DNA from: Chitinophagaceae bacterium
GTDB taxonomy: Bacteria > Bacteroidota > Bacteroidia > Chitinophagales > Chitinophagaceae
Length of the DNA stretch: 64,000 nucleotides
Direction: 5' to 3'
Assembly (NCBI GenBank): GCA_016719815.1
Contig: JADJYK010000025.1
Span: 130,097 to 194,096, forward strand
This document shows, one piece after another, positions 37,010-46,799 of this stretch (positions are counted from its first letter, which is position 1; each line of letters starts with the position of its first letter). The notes under the pieces are model-generated. The model worked only from the letters and a program-made list of their open reading frames with translations. It was not told the DNA's origin and did no database searches. A program made the translations under genes and the position numbers.

Positions 37010-37936
37010 CTATCCGGGGTAGTACTTGTTTACAAGACCCAACAATTTTTCCTGGTTCAGGTGTGTAGCAATAGCACCATTTACCTGCAATATTTCAGCT
37101 GACAATGTATGTGCCAGTTTCAGGCAGGCCCAATCATCCATTCCTAAATATTTTCCCACTATAAATCCTGAAAGAGACCCATCGCCGGCACCGGTACAAT
37201 CCGCAACTTCAATATCCGGCGCATGCAGGGTAATGGCTTTTTCTTTACTATATAAAGCAGAACCCATTTTGCCATTGTGCAACCAGATTTTTTGTACACC
37301 TTTTGCCAGCAGTTCCTGTATTTGCATTTCTGTCATAGATGCTTTTTCTGAACAAAGAACCGGCAGCTCGTCTTCATTCGGCGTTATCATGAACAGTCCG
37401 TTCAGGTTTGCACCATAGAATTTTTTGGCAGGTGGAACCGATACCGGTTCTATAATAAACGGAATACCCGACTCGTTGCTGAAAGCAAGCAACCACTCGG
37501 CGGTATCTACATTAATATTGGCATCCGCCAAAATGAAAGAGGCGGTCTTTAGCAGTTCTTTGTTTTTTGATAAATGTTCAGGAGTAATCAGGTGGTTGGC
37601 AGCATTGGTAAGAAATGCCGAAAACAAAGAGCCGTCAACATTCAGGATGCCGGTATATTTTCCGCTCAGTCCATCCTTGGTAATGGTGGCATCCAGTCGT
37701 ACTCCGGCGGCAGCGCATACTTGTTTCAGCCAGTCGCCATCGCTGTCGTTGCCCACAACGGTAATTAGCTGAACGGGTACATCAAGCAGGGCAAGCTGGT
37801 GAGCAATATTGCGGCTTACTCCTCCGGCGGTTTTGGTTACTACGGCATCATTGGTGGTGGCCATCAGCATCTCGTCTGTGGCATGAAAGAGTTCATCTAC
37901 TAAGGCAGCACCGATACAGATTACGGGTTTTGGCAT
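37010..37936 (-). CDS. psuK: PfkB-family carbohydrate kinase, probable pseudouridine kinase
   Basis: The 308-residue ribokinase-fold enzyme shows AGGVSRNIAHQLALLDVPVQ near the N-terminus and the C-terminal PfkB signature DCTGAGDGSLSGFIVGKYLG with the catalytic Asp. The PfkB family has many substrates, but the position directly upstream of psuG on the same strand points to pseudouridine phosphorylation. Together they form a pseudouridine salvage route from RNA turnover. A TACTTTTG box lies just upstream. Confidence 0.88.
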   Translation of the reverse strand: MPKPVICIGAALVDELFHATDEMLMATTNDAVVTKTAGGVSRNIAHQLALLDVPVQLITVVGNDSDGDWLKQVCAAAGVRLDATITKDGLSGKYTGILNVDGSLFSAFLTNAANHLITPEHLSKNKELLKTASFILADANINVDTAEWLLAFSNESGIPFIIEPVSVPPAKKFYGANLNGLFMITPNEDELPVLCSEKASMTEMQIQELLAKGVQKIWLHNGKMGSALYSKEKAITLHAPDIEVADCTGAGDGSLSGFIVGKYLGMDDWACLKLAHTLSAEILQVNGAIATHLNQEKLLGLVNKYYPG

Positions 37937-37943
37937 GATGGTG

Positions 37944-37951
37944 CAAAAGTA
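37944..37951 (-). promoter_or_regulatory. Candidate -7 element of psuK
   Basis: The minus strand reads TACTTTTG followed by CACC, ending only 7 bp before the ATG, so the transcript leader would be very short or absent. Confidence 0.5.
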
Positions 37952-38012
37952 GTGAGGCGTTTCTCACAGATAGCACAGATTTGCACAGAATTTTTTATTT
38001 GTTATAACAATA

Positions 38013-38390
38013 CTATTCTTCTTTCCTCCTCACCACCAAAAACCAGTCATTGTCCAGTGGCAGATAGCCGTAGTCGTAGCAGTAGTAATAAGTTTTTCCA
38101 GTTTTGGTGGTATAAATATGTGTCAGGTATTTGAACTGGTAACCCAGCCTTAGCATTTTTTCTTTGCTGGCTTTTGCCGTTTCTTCGCCTTCCGGCAAAA
38201 CAGATTCTAACACTTTTCGGTTTTTCAACAACGCATTGTTTATGTTTCGCACCAGGCTGCTATGGCTGCCTTTGGCTTTTTGTTCGTTGTTATAATTATT
38301 GCGGCAATAATCGTTACAAAACTTCTTATCGGCACGGCCTTTTATGGTGGCTCCGCAGGCAAGGCAAACTTTTTTTGTGTCTTTTTCCAT
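38013..38390 (-). CDS. Small zinc-ribbon protein (DUF2116-like N-terminus)
   Basis: The 125-residue protein begins with a four-Cys ribbon, VCLACGATIKGRADKKFCND followed by YC, and then NNYNNEQKAKG, as in proteins with a 'CxxC...CxxYC' ribbon. The rest (LRLGYQFKYLTHIYTTKTGK, Tyr-rich YYYCYDYGYLPLDND) has no known motif. The function is not known. It is monocistronic on the minus strand, upstream of the divergent ssb. Confidence 0.7.
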   Translation of the reverse strand: MEKDTKKVCLACGATIKGRADKKFCNDYCRNNYNNEQKAKGSHSSLVRNINNALLKNRKVLESVLPEGEETAKASKEKMLRLGYQFKYLTHIYTTKTGKTYYYCYDYGYLPLDNDWFLVVRRKEE

Positions 38391-38617
38391 AATGATGGAC
38401 AGGTTTTAGAATGTTAATATACAACAATTTATCCGTGTACAAACGATTATACCCGGTTAGCTTCGGGAGTAAACGGGTAAAAACCGGCTACGGCTTTGCG
38501 GCACTATCATCTTTGCCCTGTCAATCGGAAATGACGTCGCCGGTTGATTGAAATAAATTAAATAACAGCACCCTCTCAAACACCCATTAGGGATGAGGGC
38601 GCACAAAACGAAACATC

Positions 38618-38965
38618 ATGTACGCATTAAAAAACAAAGTTCAGTTGATTGGTAATCTGGGTAACGCACCAGAAGTGAAAACATTAGAAAGTGGTAAAAA
38701 AATGGCCCGTTTCTCCGTGGCCACCAGTGAAAACTACCGTAACGCCAAAGGCGAGAAGGTAACAGAAACCCAATGGCACAACCTGGTAGCCTGGGGTAAG
38801 GTGGCAGAGATTGCTGAAAAGTTTCTTACCAAAGGAAAAGAAGTAGCCATCGAAGGCAAACTTGTCAGCCGCAGCTATAACGATAAAGAGGGCAACAAGA
38901 AATACATTACCGAAGTTCAGGTGAATGAGTTGCTGCTGCTGGGCGTAAAGACCACAGAAGCTTAA
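38618..38965 (+). CDS. ssb: Single-stranded DNA-binding protein, short form
   Basis: An OB-fold SSB: NKVQLIGNLGNAPEVKTLES, MARFSVATSENYRNAKGE, TQWHNLVAWGKVAEIAEKFL and VSRSYNDKEGNKKYITEVQV. At 115 residues it ends right after the OB fold (LLLLGVKTTEA) and lacks the acidic tip (DDDIPF-like) that recruits partner proteins. It may therefore be a secondary SSB rather than the main replication one. The 227-bp gap upstream holds no other gene. Confidence 0.93.
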   Translation: MYALKNKVQLIGNLGNAPEVKTLESGKKMARFSVATSENYRNAKGEKVTETQWHNLVAWGKVAEIAEKFLTKGKEVAIEGKLVSRSYNDKEGNKKYITEVQVNELLLLGVKTTEA

Positions 38966-39056
38966 GATTTTTTGGCTACAAATGAACGCAAAAAAACACA
39001 AAAGATGTTGTGATTTCGTGGCCTTCTTTTTATTATAATAATACTTAGTAATAAGC

Positions 39057-39388
39057 ATGGAAATACTTTTTAAAGATGAAGTTTACAATATAGTTGGTTA
39101 TTGTATCAAAGATGCAATGGAAATGGAGTTTGATGATAATGAAATTCCATACAAAAAGAGAAGACGAACTTCCGGTTAATTACAAATCTAATACTCTCAG
39201 GCATAGGTTTGTTTCAGACTTTATTTGTTTGACAGTATTATTGTCGAGGTAAAATCATGTGACAAAGGAATAACCAGCCAAACAATTTCTCAAACCTATT
39301 AAATTATCTAGCCTGGTTCTAAAAAACTTCGGCCTTAATAATAAATTTTGGGAAAAGAAAAATGGAGTACAAACGTCTTATAATGTAA
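39057..39388 (+). pseudogene. Decayed GxxExxY-family gene
   Basis: The remnant starts MEILFKDEVYNIVGYCI and jumps to KDAMEMEFDDNEIPYKK, so the segment with the GxxExxY motif itself is deleted. Later frames continue the family pattern: LRHRFVSDFIC, DSIIVEVKSCDKGITSQTIS, then NYLAWF and ALIINFGKRKMEYKRLIM with a stop at 39386-39388. At least three frame changes and several stops make this a clear pseudogene. Intact GxxExxY proteins are small nuclease-like proteins of unknown role. It fills most of the gap between ssb and the helicase. Confidence 0.8.
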
Positions 39389-39435
39389 TATTTTGTGTTA
39401 TTTGTGTCCTTTAGTGGCAAAATCAAAAAACAATA

Positions 39436-41963
39436 GTGGCATCATTCACACCCGATACATCAAATACCTTATTTCAACTGGCGGCTGATCTTATTAATCA
39501 AAGCTCCCGCAATATTTTCCTCACCGGCAAAGCCGGTACAGGTAAAACAACTTTTTTAAAATACATCCGGGAGAATTGTCCCAAGCAAATGGCAGTGGTG
39601 GCACCAACGGGTGTGGCGGCAATAAACGCAGGCGGAGTAACCATTCATTCGCTTTTTCAGCTTCCCTTTTCACCCTTTATTCCGGCACCCAAAGGGTTTT
39701 CAAGAAACGACAACACCGTTAACCGCCACAATCTTATCAGCCGCTTCAGGTTCAGTAATGAAAAAAGAAAATTGCTGCAACAACTCGAACTGCTGATAAT
39801 TGACGAAATAAGCATGGTTCGCTGCGACCTGCTCGATGCTGTTGATACAGTATTGCGCCACTTCAGGCGGCGGCCTTATGAACGGTTTGGGGGCGTACAG
39901 GTTTTATTTATTGGAGATATGTATCAGTTACCGCCAGTAGTAAAAAATGAGGAATGGAACCTGCTCTCCGAATATTATGACAGCCCCTATTTTTTCGACA
40001 GCCATGTTATAAAAGAAGAACAGCCTTTATATATTGAATTCAATAAGATTTACCGGCAGAGCGAAGAACGTTTTATTAATGTGCTGAACCAGGTGCGAAA
40101 CAATGAAATGAATGAAGAAGGGAGGGCTGTACTGGAGAGCCGCTACAAGCCAGTTTTCAGGCGAACAAAAAATGACGGCTATATTGTTCTTACTACCCAT
40201 AATGAGCAGGCCCGTAATATTAACTCGGCGGAACTGCAACGAATAACAACAAACGCCTTTTCCTTCCAGGCAGAAATCGAAAATGATTTTCCGGAATCAT
40301 CATATCCCGCCGACGAAACACTTTTTCTTAAAGAAGGCGCACAGGTAATGTTTATTCGAAATGATACCGCCGACAGGGGAAAACGTTATTTCAATGGAAA
40401 AATTGGCACCATCACCCGGCTGGAAGATGACAAAATATTTGTGACATGCACCGATGAAGATTTTGAAATTGGCGTGGAAAAAGAAAAATGGGAAAATATT
40501 CGCTATACACTCGACAAAACTTCTCAAACAATGAAAGAGGAGGTGCTGGGAACATTCTCACAATTTCCTTTGCGGCTTGCCTGGGCAATAACCATCCATA
40601 AAAGCCAGGGGCTCACTTTTGAAAAAGCGATTATTGATGCCGGTGAAGCTTTTGCCCCCGGACAGGTTTACGTTGCCCTCAGCCGTTGCACAAGCCTTGA
40701 TGGCATGGTGTTGAAAAGTAAATTGCGGGCCAACAGCCTGTTTACAGATAAGCGCATTGTCAAGTTTTCAGAAAACATTTCTTCCTCGCAAAAGCTGCAG
40801 GAAGAATTTCAAGAGGCCCGAAGGCAATACCAGCAAAAGATATTGCTTTCTACTTTTGATCTCCGGCTCGCTGTAAACCATGCCAGCGAATTAAAAGAAT
40901 ACCTGTTGCAAAACAATTCATCATTCAACACAGAAACCTTTTCGTGGATTGAGGAGTTGCAGGATAAGATAAATTCCATGCAGGAAACTGCCGTAAAATT
41001 TCATAGCTGGATAGCAGGACAATTTTTACAACCCCGGCCACCGGAAGAAAACACAGCCCTGATTGAAAGGGCCGCAAAGCTTCGCAGCATTTTATTACAG
41101 AAATTGGCGGGGCCGTTGTATTACTTGAAAAGTCTCCGGCTGTTACAGACAGCCGTCAACACGCAAAGGAGTTTAACGATTCGGCAAAAAACATTTTCGC
41201 CGAACTGTCTGCCACAAAACATTTGTTAACCGGCTTTTCCGGTAAGGTGGATACAGAAGCCTGGCATCATCGCCGTAAGAGTTTTGTGCTTCCCGCATTT
41301 TCAGTTAACGCATATGCCGGCGCCTCGCACCGCAAAAGCGACAGTCCGCATCCTGTCCTCCACCAGCAGTTAAGAAAGCTAAGGGATGGTATTTGTGAAA
41401 AGAAAGACCTTCCCATTTACCTTGTTGTTGGCGGCAATACGCTGGATGAAATGGCCCGCTACCTTCCGCAATCATTAACAGAACTACGGAGAATAAGCGG
41501 ATTTGGCGATACAAAAATTGAACAGTATGGTCAGCCGTTTCTTGACGTTATTCTAAGCTATTGCAAAGAACACAACCTGGAGTCGCATATAGAAGAAAAA
41601 ACACCAAAAAGAGAACGAAAGAAAAAAGTTAAAAGCGAACCAGCAAAAAAGAAAGGCGGTTCTCATGCTGAGAGTTTTCGGCAGCACAAAGAAGGCAAAT
41701 CCATCTCAGAAATTGCAAAAGAAAGAAACCTTGCTGTTTCAACAATTGAAGGCCATCTTGCAAAGTTTGTTGCCAATGGCAGTATCAGCATTCATGATTT
41801 GATAAGCCGTGAAAAGTTTGTACTGATTGAGGCGGCTTTAAAAGATTTCGACGGAACCTCAACCGCCCCGGTAAAGGCAAAGTTGGGCGATGGGTTTAGT
41901 TTTGGAGAAATCAGGTTGGCGATGGCGGCGTTGGGAATTGAACAGCATCGTTCATCGGATTAA
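39436..41963 (+). CDS. Pif1/RecD-like helicase with HRDC and HTH tail, split by one frameshift
   Basis: A superfamily 1B helicase with Walker A FLTGKAGTGKTTFLKYI, Walker B LLIIDEISMVRCDLLDAVD, GDMYQLPPVV, and AWAITIHKSQGLTFEKAIID near residue 390. As read it stops at 41229. One added A in the AAA run at 41101-41103 gives KIGGAVVLLEKSPAVTDSR and joins the tail. The tail has an HRDC-like domain (YLPQSLTELRRISGFGDTKI) and a helix-turn-helix HTH_40-type end (HKEGKSISEIAKERNLAVST). Total 842 residues. The start is GTG (39436). It probably resolves G4 or R-loop structures, by family analogy. Confidence 0.87.
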
Positions 41964-43415
41964 TGTGAGAACCCCCTTACGCATCTCCTTTGGTTTTCCA
42001 ATAATCTCAAACTCTGCAAACCAAACAAACACATTTCCGTCTGTTGGCTGGTCTTTAACCTTGCCATCCCATTTTCTGAAAGGGTCGGTTGCTGAAAACA
42101 CCTCTTGTCCCCAGCGATTGTAAATTCTTATTTGGTAGTTTCGAAGAGATGCCAATCCGCCTACCGGACCAAATCCATCATTCCTGCCATCATTATTTGG
42201 TGTAAATCCGGAAGGAAAATAAATATCCGGACATGAAAAATCATTAACGATTTCGCCGGTGGCTTTTGCCGGACAAATATTTGTACCGGATACAGTAACC
42301 GTATAGAGGCCCGCCGATAAGTTATTGGCTGTTTGGTTATTCTGTGCCGGATTAGTATTCCAGCTATAATTCAGGGCTCCGGTTGCCCCGGTTACATTAG
42401 CCATTATCGAACCACCGGTGTTGGTCTGGCAATCAGCTGCCGATAACATGGTGGCGGTTACAGAAATAATAGTTACCTCGTCTGTTGTTGTTGAAGGCGC
42501 ATTGCCCGGCCCGTTGACGGTTAGCTTAACAGTATATGCTCCTGGACTAGTATAGGTATGTGCCGGATTTTGTAATGACGATGTATTGTTTGTGCCCGAT
42601 GCAGGGTCGCCAAAATCCCACTGAAAAGTTGTTGGACACAAAATAGATGTATTTGTAAATGAAACCTTTCCCGAATCGGCACAATTATATGTAAATGATG
42701 CCCGGTTCGGCGGGGCTTCTCCTATATAAATATCGTCTACCGCAACCCCATCATAACTATTGCAAATACTACCGGCTCCAAAGATGAAACGGAAAAGCAC
42801 AGCTGGGCGATAAGCCAACCCCGGCATTATTGTTTGCGCAGTTAGCCACCCATTACTGCCGTTTCCGCCACGGCAACTTCCAGATGTAGGCTGTTTATTC
42901 CCCGACCAGCCTCTTCTTTCTGCTGTAAGCGGCGATAAATAGGTTACCGGGTCCTGATTAAACCAGTTCTTTTGCATGCAATCAGAATAGTTAGCAGGGC
43001 CAATCGTAATCCATGTGCTGCCATTGTCAATCGAATACTGAAAAGAGGCCCCATCGAACTGTTGCTCTGTTTCCCAGTTTATTTTAAAAGAAACAAAAGG
43101 ATATTGAAGATTAGAAAAATCAAAACAAGGGCTCTGCAGCCACGAGGCCTCGCTGTTGGTATAAGAACTTCCGGCAAGTCCGCCGGTTGTCCAGCATTTT
43201 GTTCCCCCGCCTGCTGCATTGATAACGGGTTTTGCAGGTGCGCCCCAGGCCCAGTCGTTACCACTGCCTCCGGAAACCCATCCGCCATCAGAAATTTCAA
43301 ACCCTTCGTTGTATGGAAAAATATTGATGCCGCCTGTACACTGGCCAAACACACCAGGTGCAGACATAAACAATATTGCCGCCAACATTAAAACACAGTT
43401 CTTCATCAATAGCAT
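41952..43415 (-). CDS. T9SS type B cargo protein with PKD domain (gliding motility-associated C-terminal domain)
   Basis: The 487-residue protein has a signal peptide (MLAAILFMSAPGVFGQ), then a jelly-roll-like region (SASWLQ-like ASWLQSPCFDFSNLQYPFVS). A PKD domain follows (FQWDFGDPASGTNNTSS, HTYTSPGAYTVKLTV). The C-terminal domain DIYFPSGFTPNNDGRNDGFG, YNRWGQEVFSATDPFRKWDG marks it for type IX secretion and surface attachment. Its convergent stop overlaps the helicase end by 12 bp. The ligand is unknown; it could bind glycans or act in adhesion. Confidence 0.88.
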   Translation of the reverse strand: MLLMKNCVLMLAAILFMSAPGVFGQCTGGINIFPYNEGFEISDGGWVSGGSGNDWAWGAPAKPVINAAGGGTKCWTTGGLAGSSYTNSEASWLQSPCFDFSNLQYPFVSFKINWETEQQFDGASFQYSIDNGSTWITIGPANYSDCMQKNWFNQDPVTYLSPLTAERRGWSGNKQPTSGSCRGGNGSNGWLTAQTIMPGLAYRPAVLFRFIFGAGSICNSYDGVAVDDIYIGEAPPNRASFTYNCADSGKVSFTNTSILCPTTFQWDFGDPASGTNNTSSLQNPAHTYTSPGAYTVKLTVNGPGNAPSTTTDEVTIISVTATMLSAADCQTNTGGSIMANVTGATGALNYSWNTNPAQNNQTANNLSAGLYTVTVSGTNICPAKATGEIVNDFSCPDIYFPSGFTPNNDGRNDGFGPVGGLASLRNYQIRIYNRWGQEVFSATDPFRKWDGKVKDQPTDGNVFVWFAEFEIIGKPKEMRKGVLTLIR

Positions 43416-43510
43416 TTCAAACAGGACAGCAAATGTACAACAGCATTATGCCATATACATAAAAAGAAGTTGTGGAGAGTAAGCGAGTCAATAATTTTTC
43501 ACATTTATCC

Positions 43511-43530
43511 TTATTAAACTTGTTTAATAA
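43511..43530. promoter_or_regulatory. Operator-like palindrome upstream of the SET/ATP-grasp cluster
   Basis: TTATTAAAC-TT-GTTTAATAA is a perfect inverted repeat with 9-bp arms, 42 bp before the SET gene start. It contains TAAACTTG, one base off the -7 consensus, so it could be a promoter covered by a regulator. Confidence 0.5.
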
Positions 43531-43572
43531 AACATAATTAATAACTTCAATTCAAACTTACGCTAACCCATT

Positions 43573-44079
43573 ATGGACACAATCTCTTCGCCTGATTATA
43601 CCACAATCAGCCGTCACGAATTTGCAGAAGTGCGGCAAAACAACATCAACGAACAAAAGGCTTTGTTTTCGCTGCGTCAATGGATGCCCGGCGAGGTTCT
43701 TGCCGATTTTTCGGCAGGAACTATTTCTTCTGAACCCACTTATCTTACGGTGCAAATTGATGATGATAAGCATATAACACTGCAACCCGAATTTCTGCAA
43801 TACATCAATCATAGCTGTGAACCAAATGTGTTTTTTGACACTACGCTAATGCAATTGGTAGCATTAAGAGAGATTGGCAGCAACGAAGAGTTTGTTTTTT
43901 TCTATCCATCATCTGAATGGGATATGACACAATCTTTTCGTTGTCATTGCGGAAGCATGAATTGCATTGGAGAAATTAAAGGCGCCGCCCATTTATCCCG
44001 GGAACTGATACCGCAGTACCGGTTTACAGATTTTATTAAATCCAAACAGGCAAAAAGAAAAGCAAAAAAAGTGGCCTGA
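43573..44079 (+). CDS. SET-domain protein with post-SET cysteine motif
   Basis: A compact 168-residue SET protein. Visible are the N-terminal strands (RHEFAEVRQNNINEQKALF), the pseudoknot motif INHSCEPNVFF (family NHSCxPN), the second motif region EEFVFFYPSSEWDM in place of ELxxDY, and a post-SET zinc motif CHCGSMNCIGE. The tail is basic (KSKQAKRKAKK). SET enzymes transfer a methyl group from SAM to protein lysine. The usual ELTxDY Asp is replaced here by Phe, so activity is uncertain. It is 3 bp upstream of the ATP-grasp gene and begins a four-gene run. Confidence 0.9.
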   Translation: MDTISSPDYTTISRHEFAEVRQNNINEQKALFSLRQWMPGEVLADFSAGTISSEPTYLTVQIDDDKHITLQPEFLQYINHSCEPNVFFDTTLMQLVALREIGSNEEFVFFYPSSEWDMTQSFRCHCGSMNCIGEIKGAAHLSRELIPQYRFTDFIKSKQAKRKAKKVA

Positions 44080-44082
44080 CGT

Positions 44083-45220
44083 ATGCGCAATTACCACAAC
44101 TTTTTGAATCCTTATTTTATCTGGGTGCTTGCCCCGCACTTAGAAACTGAAGACCCAAACCTTCAATATTATTACGACTTTACACAAAGCATCAAAGAAT
44201 ACACAAAAGTTTTTGAAGAGTTGAAAGCTGAATGGAAATGGCAGCCGGTTGCCATAACTGATTACAAAACCGTTATTCAGCAAATTGCAAAAAGCACAAA
44301 TGGAAAAATTCCGCTGGTGTTAAATCTTTGTGATGGTGATGAAGTGAATGGTGTCCCTGGCGTTTCCGTTATTCATGAACTGGAAAAAAACAACCTGGTA
44401 TACACCGGCTCTGATGCCCATTTTTACAATATCACTACTTCTAAATTGCCCATGAAAAGGGCTTTTGATAATGCTGGTGTGGCTACCGCTTCGTGGATGG
44501 TGATTACAGATAATTATTCGCCAGCCGACAAGGTTGTTGACACAATCGGTTCTCCCATAATTATTAAGCCTGCGGTGTCCGGCGGAAGCATGGGTGTATC
44601 GGTAAAAAATGTGGTGAACACAGAAGAAGAGCTTTCTGAAAGGGTTGAAGAAATAAAAAAAGGTTATCGTGGCTGGAATTTACTGGCTGATGGATTGTTT
44701 GCAGAACAATTTATCACCGGGCCCGAATACACAACGTTTATTACCGGCTCTGCCGATGATGTGGCCAACTGCAAAGTATATGAACCGGTGGAAAGGGTGT
44801 TTCATCATTCATTACCTGATAAAGAAAAGTTTTTATCATTTGACCGCCTTTGGGAAATATATGAAGACGAAGCACCAATGCCCGCAAAACGAGAACTTCT
44901 ATGAGTATAGGCCGGTTACCGGCAAAATCGTTTCTGAATTAAAACAACTAAGTCTTGACGCTTACAAAGCCTGCGGCGGAAAAGGATATACAAGGATTGA
45001 CATCCGGCAGGATGCTGTAAGCGGGAAGCTGTATATGCTGGAAGCAAATGCCCAATGCGGATTAAGCGAAGACGAAAATTATACATCCATCGGCGCTATC
45101 ATAAAAGCATCGGGAGTTTCTTTTACAGATGTAATTGCAGAAGTCCTGAAGGATGGAATAAGGAGAGCCTCTGCCGAACAGCATATAATCCAAAAAGAAT
45201 CTGTTGTATTTAATGCCTGA
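44083..45220 (+). CDS. D-alanine-D-alanine-ligase-like ATP-grasp enzyme, split by one frameshift
   Basis: The N-terminal part resembles Ddl (LVLNLCDGDEVNGVPGVSVI, NNLVYTGSDAHFYNITTSKL). The ATP-grasp glycine loop is KPAVSGGSMGVSVKNV. As read the frame stops at 44904; removing one C from the run at 44881-44883 gives PQNENFYEY and then YTRIDIRQDAVSGKLYMLEA. The metal-binding strand is LEANAQCGLSEDENYTS, family pattern E-x-N. Reconstructed length is 378 residues. Family members form amide bonds between a carboxyl-phosphate and an amine. The substrates are unknown; the link to SET genes on both sides is the main clue. Confidence 0.87.
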
Positions 45221-45260
45221 TTCGTTTTCTTTTTAATTGCCCCGAACTATCTTGCAGGTA

Positions 45261-46696
45261 ATGAAAATATGTGTTCTTCAACCCGATTACAGTACCACCG
45301 GTGTGGATTATAAAAATTACGACCCGCCAAGGGATTTGTCTATATTAATCCCCGAACATGAAGTACACACCATTTTCTTAAACAAACTCACTGCCTATAG
45401 ACAGCTTAAAGAACTAAGCAAACAGGGTTATGATGTTTTTGTAAACCTTTGTGAGGGGTATCTTGAATGGGAGGTTCCCAGTATTGATGTTATCTATACG
45501 TTAGAAATTCTAAACCTGCCCTTTACCGGCCCAACCACCAAACTGTACGACCCTCCAAAAGAGTTGATGAAGTACCTTGCCTTCTGCGAAGGAGTAAAAA
45601 CGCCGGGTTATGTAATCGTTCGTTCTCTTGCCGATATTGATGAAGCGGTAAAACAGCTCTCATTCCCATTGTTTGTTAAGCCAGCCAAAGCTGGTGACAG
45701 TTTGGGTGTGGATGAACATTCGCTGGTACATAATAAAATTGAACTGCAGCAAAAATGCATCAGCATACTGGAAGAATATGGCCCGTTGCTGGTTGAAGAA
45801 TATATTACCGGCAGAGAGTTTACCGTTTTGGTTGCTGCAAATACAGATGAGCACAGTTGCACCGTTTTCAGACCCATTGAATATGTTTTCCCCGAAGGAA
45901 AAGCGTTTAAAACATATTCATTAAAAACATCCGAGCTGCACCCGGATTGTAATGTGCCTTGTACAGATGAACGATTAGACAAACAACTCCGCTCTGCAAC
46001 AGAGAAAATTTTCAAGGGCTTCAATGGCGTTGGTTATGCACGGCTAGACTTCAGGGTGAATAACAATGATGAAGTGTATTTTCTTGAAATTAACTTCACC
46101 TGTTCTGTTTTTTATAAAGATGGATATGAAGGCTCCGCTGATTATATATTGAAATTCGATGGTATTGGCCAGGCCGGATTTCTGCGCCACATGATTGCCG
46201 AAGGCATTGCCCGCCATGGGCGGAAGAAAAAGGCCTATTACATGAAAGGCAATTCCATTGCCGGTTATGGTATTTATGCAGGCCGTGATATAATACAGGG
46301 TGAAGTTGTTTTTAAAGGCGAGGGGCGTTCGCAACGCATCATTACCAAACGTTTTGTTGGAAGCAACTGGAATGAAGACGAGCAAATGCATTTCCGCCGC
46401 TACGCTTATCCCGTCAGCGATGAAGTGTTTATTCTCTGGGATGAAGACCCTGCGGAATGGGCCCCGCAAAATCATAGCTGTGAGCCAAACACCGTATTTG
46501 ACGGGCTAAACGTAATGGCAATAAAAACATATCTAAGGGCCAGGAACTCACACTGGACTATGCTCACTTTCTAGACGAAAACATGGAACCATTTGATTGT
46601 CAATGCGGTTCTTCTATGTGCAGGGGAAAGATTTCGGGCCAGACTGGTAATTCGTTAAATTTGAGGGAACAAAGTTTGGGTCGGTTAAACGACTGA
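45261..46696 (+). CDS. ATP-grasp ligase fused to a SET domain, split by one frameshift
   Basis: Residues 1 to about 310 form a second ATP-grasp enzyme (DVFVNLCEGYLEWEVPSIDV, FVKPAKAGDSLGVDEHSLV, VYFLEINFTCSVFYKDGYEG). From ~325 a SET domain follows (NSIAGYGIYAGRDIIQGEVV, QNHSCEPNTVFDG). As read it stops at 46574. One added A in the five-A run at 46523-46527 restores KNISKGQELTLDYAHFLDEN, the ELTxDY SET motif, and the post-SET zinc motif CQCGSSMCRG, ending at 46696 with 478 residues. The ligase and methyltransferase are thus in one chain. ATG 45261 is chosen over an upstream TTG. Confidence 0.88.
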
Positions 46697-46742
46697 CAAA
46701 CGAAACAGTCTTACAACAACTCCATTAGGTTTTTAGAAAAAG

Positions 46743-46768
46743 CATGGTTCGTTTCAATACGAACCATG
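46743..46768. promoter_or_regulatory. Hairpin between the ATP-grasp-SET and ABC genes
   Basis: CATGGTTCGT-TTCAAT-ACGAACCATG is a perfect 10-bp stem, 31 bp before the ABC gene. It has no T-run, so it may be an operator or an attenuator-like structure rather than a terminator. Confidence 0.4.
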
Positions 46769-46799
46769 AAAATGATGATTAATCGTTAAAAGATGAACT

